A DNA stretch of 40,840 nucleotides from Bacteroidota bacterium (GTDB taxonomy: Bacteria > Bacteroidota > Bacteroidia > Palsa-948): contig JAHEYK010000008.1 of assembly GCA_023251625.1 (NCBI GenBank), positions 6,237 through 47,076 on the forward strand. The letters are read 5' to 3'. The translations under genes were made by a program, and so were the position numbers. Below, one piece after another: positions 37,601-40,840 of this stretch. The notes below the pieces were generated by a model that did not search any database, was not told the DNA's origin, and saw only the letters and a list, made by a program, of their open reading frames with translations. How positions within the stretch are numbered: the first letter of the stretch is position 1; each line of letters opens with the position of its first letter.

Positions 37601-37820
37601 TGCCGTTGTAGCTTACCAGGCCGCTTTCTGTTCCTACCCAAATAGTCCGGCTGTGATCTTGCGCAATGATTTGAACTTTAATTTCTTTTTTCCCGGAAAT
37701 AAGCTGATGGTTTCGTATGTTTTGCTGAGAGAACGCAATACCAGTAGACAGTAAGCAGTAGACAGTAGGCAACAATACAGCCAAATAGAAAGACAATGAT
37801 TTAATATTTCGGGAATGCAT
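34611..37820 (-). CDS. Reg_prop beta-propeller - Y_Y_Y - TM - SpoIIE/PP2C-type phosphatase
   Basis: Repeated WIG(T/S)..G(L/V) propeller motifs, YKFMLEGYDKDWSLPTENRRASYPSLPNGEYTFKVCAANAEGIWG, TM, DITSSIRYAKRIQDALLPA, VSGDFYW, IDCTGHGVPGAF, FSDGYADQ; ATG at 37820 preferred over TTG at 37844. Confidence 0.92.
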   Translation of the reverse strand: MHSRNIKSLSFYLAVLLPTVYCLLSTGIAFSQQNIRNHQLISGKKEIKVQIIAQDHSRTIWVGTESGLVSYNGIAYKHFQQKDGLADNSVTALFEAPDSTLWIGHSNGKITLQKNGIFSAFTLQDTANKEHITCFISDINKNIWIATYGSGVYKYNGKSLSHYNTKNGLGDDYIYTLSEISPGNIWMGSDAGITILNNEEKSDKQKYPRITTKDGLPDNIVQLITKDATGKIWITMRDSGFCNYDLSAKKIIRPSLTGGWKFGPIYSMIIDHKGALWIGAETTDGLIAFVVHDNKYLRFPVAGHNEHANVKVLSLFEDAEKNIWVGTEKGLSQYCRSRFEIFTSRDGIPSDSARAIMVDSKGNIWLSSPSGLFSFHFDESGMPQRKTYFAEKRSSDFRIVSLFEGRNGNIWIGTYGYGVFLLDPRTGSITSYSEAQGLANSNIMSICDDKAGNIWMATLGGGVSKISFSEDNYKGKMTVKNYSEDDGIGSIYAYYAFRDSRNALWFGTDGGGITRYDGSHFTTFNTKAGGLKSDIVYSILEDKNGIIWFSTQEGGIYSYNGRTFTNYGTENGIRDLSPDILSMGAGTDLVVAHNSGIDVINTTDPTHVRHYNLNESGLDFSPNQNVCFRDKTGNVLIGTDHGVVKFRSSLDSLDYLTPKVEFTGLQVMFELYPLNARSEFDYKHNQFVFEFMGVYLKAPDKVKYKFMLEGYDKDWSLPTENRRASYPSLPNGEYTFKVCAANAEGIWGQPVSYQFIIKPPFWKTIWFFTVCIVCIVTGFYGFMKWKVKNLQKQNQLLEDKVEMRTREVVEQKKIIEEKNNDITSSIRYAKRIQDALLPAKKYMDEHMGEYFVLFKQKDIVSGDFYWVNKKDDKLFFAAIDCTGHGVPGAFVSLVAHGNIQRALIMFKERTPASILDRLNEGVTDVLSRGGETQDIKDGMDISLCALDRKNMKLEFSGANHPMLLLRNGILQEIKGDKQPIGQYISRKNFTNHEMALQKGDAIYLFSDGYADQFGGKDGKKFKRSKLKELILSVQNDTMKEQKKTLNNTIEAWRGNLEQIDDILVMGIKV
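37742..37769. repeat. heptanucleotide tandem CAGTAGA CAGTAAG CAGTAGA CAGTAGG in signal-peptide coding region
   Basis: Four 7-nt units in register; encode PTVYCLLST on the minus strand. Confidence 0.8.
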
Positions 37821-37840
37821 CAAAAAGATATAAAACAAAA

Positions 37841-38395
37841 TCAACTGGGTTTCAATACAACTTTGACAATCACTTCAATTATCCTTGCCATAGAAAGAGA
37901 ATTCATTTTAGACACTTTTATGCCATGTTCTTCTACCGGAAGCTTAAATTTTGATTCAACAATGATCTGGCCTGCGGAGACAATAATTTTTGTATCGATG
38001 ATGCGTTCTTTTTCTACTCCGTGAAGCAAGAACATACCTTTTCCCCGTATGGAATAGGTTCCGGGCACTGACAGATCTACCTCTTCAATAATCTTTCCTT
38101 TAAAGCCGGTGTCAGGATATTTGGGGCCCTCAACAAATTTTTCGCAGTAATGCTTTTTCTGTGTGGCATTATAAAATCCCTCGAAGGAACAAATAGGTAA
38201 TGTAAAAGAAAAGGTATGATTTTGTATGTCGAGACTGCCGGTCATTTTTTCCGAAACTCCCCGTATCTTTCCAAAACTGGCTTCGGAGAGAAATGATACA
38301 GATGAAGATTGAATGGAATAAACATCGGTATTCCGTGGTGAGAAAGAGGAGCATATAACAGCCAACAGAATGCTAAGTAAGCAGATCCTATTCAT
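37841..38395 (-). CDS. YceI-like secreted protein
   Basis: SSSVSFLSEASFGKIRGVSEKMTGSLDI...GPKYPDTGFKGKI...IRGKGMFLLHGVEKERIIDTKI; ATG at 38395 (alternative GTG at 38404). Confidence 0.78.
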   Translation of the reverse strand: MNRICLLSILLAVICSSFSPRNTDVYSIQSSSVSFLSEASFGKIRGVSEKMTGSLDIQNHTFSFTLPICSFEGFYNATQKKHYCEKFVEGPKYPDTGFKGKIIEEVDLSVPGTYSIRGKGMFLLHGVEKERIIDTKIIVSAGQIIVESKFKLPVEEHGIKVSKMNSLSMARIIEVIVKVVLKPS

Positions 38396-38516
38396 AGAAA
38401 TCACTCTTTTATATGCGCTAAAGTAAAAAAAAAGACCGAGAGTTTAGACGGTAAATAAAAATAACTAAAGGACAATAATAGGGGAAAAACAGGCTTTGTT
38501 TTTGAAGGGCAGCACG

Positions 38517-40811
38517 CTATATTCTGACACCTATTACTAATACATCATCAATTTGTTCCAATTCACCCTGCCAGGATACGAATGACTTTTCGAAAATATT
38601 TCTTTGCTCCAGCATGGGGAGATGTGCATTAGCGAGTATCAGTTCTTCGAGCTGTTTATATTTGAATTTTTTTCCTTTCGGGCCTCCAAACTGATCGGCA
38701 AATCCGTCTGTAAACGAATAAACAATATCTCCTTTTTCCAGCGGAACCGTTTGCAGCGTGAAAGGTTTATATACGCTGTGAAACCCAACCGGCTGTTTGT
38801 CGGGTTTATATTCTTCGATCTCCGTGGTGCCATTCTTTAATATCCAAAGCGGGTTGTTGGCTGCAGCAAATTCCACCTGTTTATTTTTGATGTCAAAGGA
38901 ACAGAGCATGCAATCCATTCCATCCTTACTTTCTGTTTCGGTGCCTTCCGGATTCAGGATGGCTATAATCTGTTCGCGCACATTGTTCAGGATGAGATCA
39001 GGGCTTGTGATTTTGCGCTGCAGGGTGATCTCGTTCAGCAGGGAAATGTTGAGCAGGCTCATGAATGCCCCCGGAACACCGTGGCCGGTACAATCGGCAG
39101 TTATAATGAGGAACTTCCCGTTCACGAAATTTGCCCAGTAAAAATCCCCGCTCACAATATCCTTTGGTTTATAAAGCACAAAAAATTCGGGAAGATTTTT
39201 CTTGAGCAGGGTATCGCTGGCCAGTAGCGCCCGCTGAATGCGTTTTGCGTACTGTATGCTGTCGGTAATGTCTTTGTTCTTTTGAGCGATCTCGGTGTTT
39301 GCTGTTTCGAGGGCAGAATTCTTTTCTTCCATCAAACTATTTTGGTGTTCAATGATCTTCTTTTGTTTGTTGGTAACGCGAAAGCGGTTGTAAATAAACC
39401 CTGAGAAGGCAATGAATAATAGGAGTCCAATGCCTGCTGACCAAATTATTACACGCTGCCTGCGGCTTTCGGATTCAGCGATGGCATTTTGCTTGTCCTG
39501 TTCGGCCTTGAGAAGCTGTTCTTTCTTTTCAAATTCCAGACGGGATTCTTCCTGCACTAATTTTTTTGCTCCATCTACGTTGGTGAGCTTATCTTTTTGC
39601 TCAACATAACGTTTATAATAAAAAAGAGACTTTTCAAATTGTTTCAGATCATAATAACTGCTGCTTAAATATTCGCAGGCGTATTGGGTTTGTTCCGCAT
39701 CGCTGATACTGTCGGCCAACGCAAGTGCTTTTGAAGCATAATGAATGGATTGGGTAGCTTTGTTCTGAAGGCGATAATGTTTGGCAAAATTGTTGAGGGA
39801 GCGGGCAATGCCGCTTTTGCTATCGAGATCCACATATACATCGAATGATTTATTCAGGAATTTCAGCGCCATCGTGAAATCCTGCAGGAACCAATAAACA
39901 TTTCCAATATTGCTATAAACAGTAGCCATGAGATCTTTTTCATCACTGCCTTCCAATATGTCAAGGGTGCGGGTGTAGTTGTCCAAGGCAACCATAAATT
40001 TGGATTTTCGCTCCTCCGGATTTTTAGACAGTTCCCCCTCTGACACATATACATCTGAAATATTATTGAGTAGCTGAGCGATCTCATTTCGATTGCCCAA
40101 TTCTTTTTGTATGCTCAGCGCTTTTTGATAGTAGTTCATAGCCTTCTCAAATTCTTTCAGGCGCTCGTAGGCAATTCCAATGTTGTTCAGCGCAGAGGCC
40201 AGAAAGCTGGATCTTTCCCCTATGGCTTCATAAAGTTGAACGGATTTGAAACCAAAATCAATCACCTTGTAGTAATCAGGAATATCAATATAGGCGCTAG
40301 CTATGTTCAGGTACGAGCGTGCCATGCCGGAGGTGTCATTGATCTGCTGTCTGAGCTGAAACGATCGGGTGTGATTTTCGATAGCGCGCTTTTTGTCACC
40401 GATGAGATCGTGGGCATTTCCGATGTTATTGTAAGAGGAGGCAATGTCTTTTTTGTCGCCTAAAGCGATGCGTATCATTAAAGCTTTTTGGTTATACTCT
40501 AGTGCTTTCAGCCCGTTTCCAAGATTATAATAGGCAACCCCAATATTATTTAATGCTTGTGCCGTGCCTTTTTTATAGCTCAATTTTTTGCTCAGCTCCA
40601 TTACCCGCAATTCGAGAGTAATCAATTTCTCGTTGTCATCAAGCTTCCTGCACAGTTTATTCAGGGAATCTATCTTGCCAGGACTGTCTTTGAGAGAAGA
40701 GAAGGCATTTTCAAAATCAGTAGTGCTAACCTGTGAAAAAGACGTATTCATGTACGCAAAGAGCACGTATAAAAAAAGCAAAATGGTATGGTGAAAATGG
40801 ACTCGTTTCAT
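38517..40811 (-). CDS. TPR repeats - TM - SpoIIE/PP2C-type serine phosphatase
   Basis: Many TPR units (ALNNIGVAYYNLGNGLKALEYNQKAL), TM, NKDITDSIQYAKRIQRALLAS, VSGDFYWANF, ADCTGHGVPGAFMSL, SKDGMDCMLCSF, FTDGFADQ. Confidence 0.94.
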   Translation of the reverse strand: MKRVHFHHTILLFLYVLFAYMNTSFSQVSTTDFENAFSSLKDSPGKIDSLNKLCRKLDDNEKLITLELRVMELSKKLSYKKGTAQALNNIGVAYYNLGNGLKALEYNQKALMIRIALGDKKDIASSYNNIGNAHDLIGDKKRAIENHTRSFQLRQQINDTSGMARSYLNIASAYIDIPDYYKVIDFGFKSVQLYEAIGERSSFLASALNNIGIAYERLKEFEKAMNYYQKALSIQKELGNRNEIAQLLNNISDVYVSEGELSKNPEERKSKFMVALDNYTRTLDILEGSDEKDLMATVYSNIGNVYWFLQDFTMALKFLNKSFDVYVDLDSKSGIARSLNNFAKHYRLQNKATQSIHYASKALALADSISDAEQTQYACEYLSSSYYDLKQFEKSLFYYKRYVEQKDKLTNVDGAKKLVQEESRLEFEKKEQLLKAEQDKQNAIAESESRRQRVIIWSAGIGLLLFIAFSGFIYNRFRVTNKQKKIIEHQNSLMEEKNSALETANTEIAQKNKDITDSIQYAKRIQRALLASDTLLKKNLPEFFVLYKPKDIVSGDFYWANFVNGKFLIITADCTGHGVPGAFMSLLNISLLNEITLQRKITSPDLILNNVREQIIAILNPEGTETESKDGMDCMLCSFDIKNKQVEFAAANNPLWILKNGTTEIEEYKPDKQPVGFHSVYKPFTLQTVPLEKGDIVYSFTDGFADQFGGPKGKKFKYKQLEELILANAHLPMLEQRNIFEKSFVSWQGELEQIDDVLVIGVRI

Positions 40812-40840
40812 TTGCTCCGATAAGCAGAGGCAAATCTAAT

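Overview
The window looks like a Bacteroidota chromosome segment. Supporting signs are TAnnTTTG-type -7 elements, a PorV-like protein, DUF3127/DUF5777-type families and TonB/CarboxypepD_reg architecture; no database search was possible. From left to right it holds: a TonB-dependent receptor, a very large secreted protein and a PorV/PorQ-like outer-membrane protein; greA, a HIT protein and ruvC; a GT2 glycosyltransferase, an OppC-type permease, a flavin reductase and a DUF3127 protein; a TPR protein with a DUF1987/SiaC-like phosphoprotein; four consecutive reverse-strand TPR-TM-SpoIIE/PP2C phosphatases; a glutaryl-CoA-dehydrogenase-like enzyme; a cytochrome-like lipoprotein, YceI and DUF5777 cluster; a thioredoxin-fold protein and a GIY-YIG protein; a three-gene hipB-hipS-hipT-like toxin-antitoxin operon; tRNA-Leu(CAA) preceded by an interrupted partial tRNA copy; ybeY, accC and a RimK-type zinc protease; a beta-propeller-SpoIIE protein, a second YceI, and a fifth TPR-SpoIIE phosphatase. 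The strongest candidates for something undescribed are: (1) a SpoIIE-phosphatase expansion (six in 25 kb) directly convergent with a SiaC-like substrate candidate; (2) a HipBST-like locus whose kinase lacks both serines of the Gly-rich-loop Ser motif; (3) two families of small repetitive DNA, palindromic inserts and degenerate heptamer tandems, that sit inside genes (RuvC, a phosphatase domain, signal peptides, a tRNA-like sequence, a terminator loop), often in frame.
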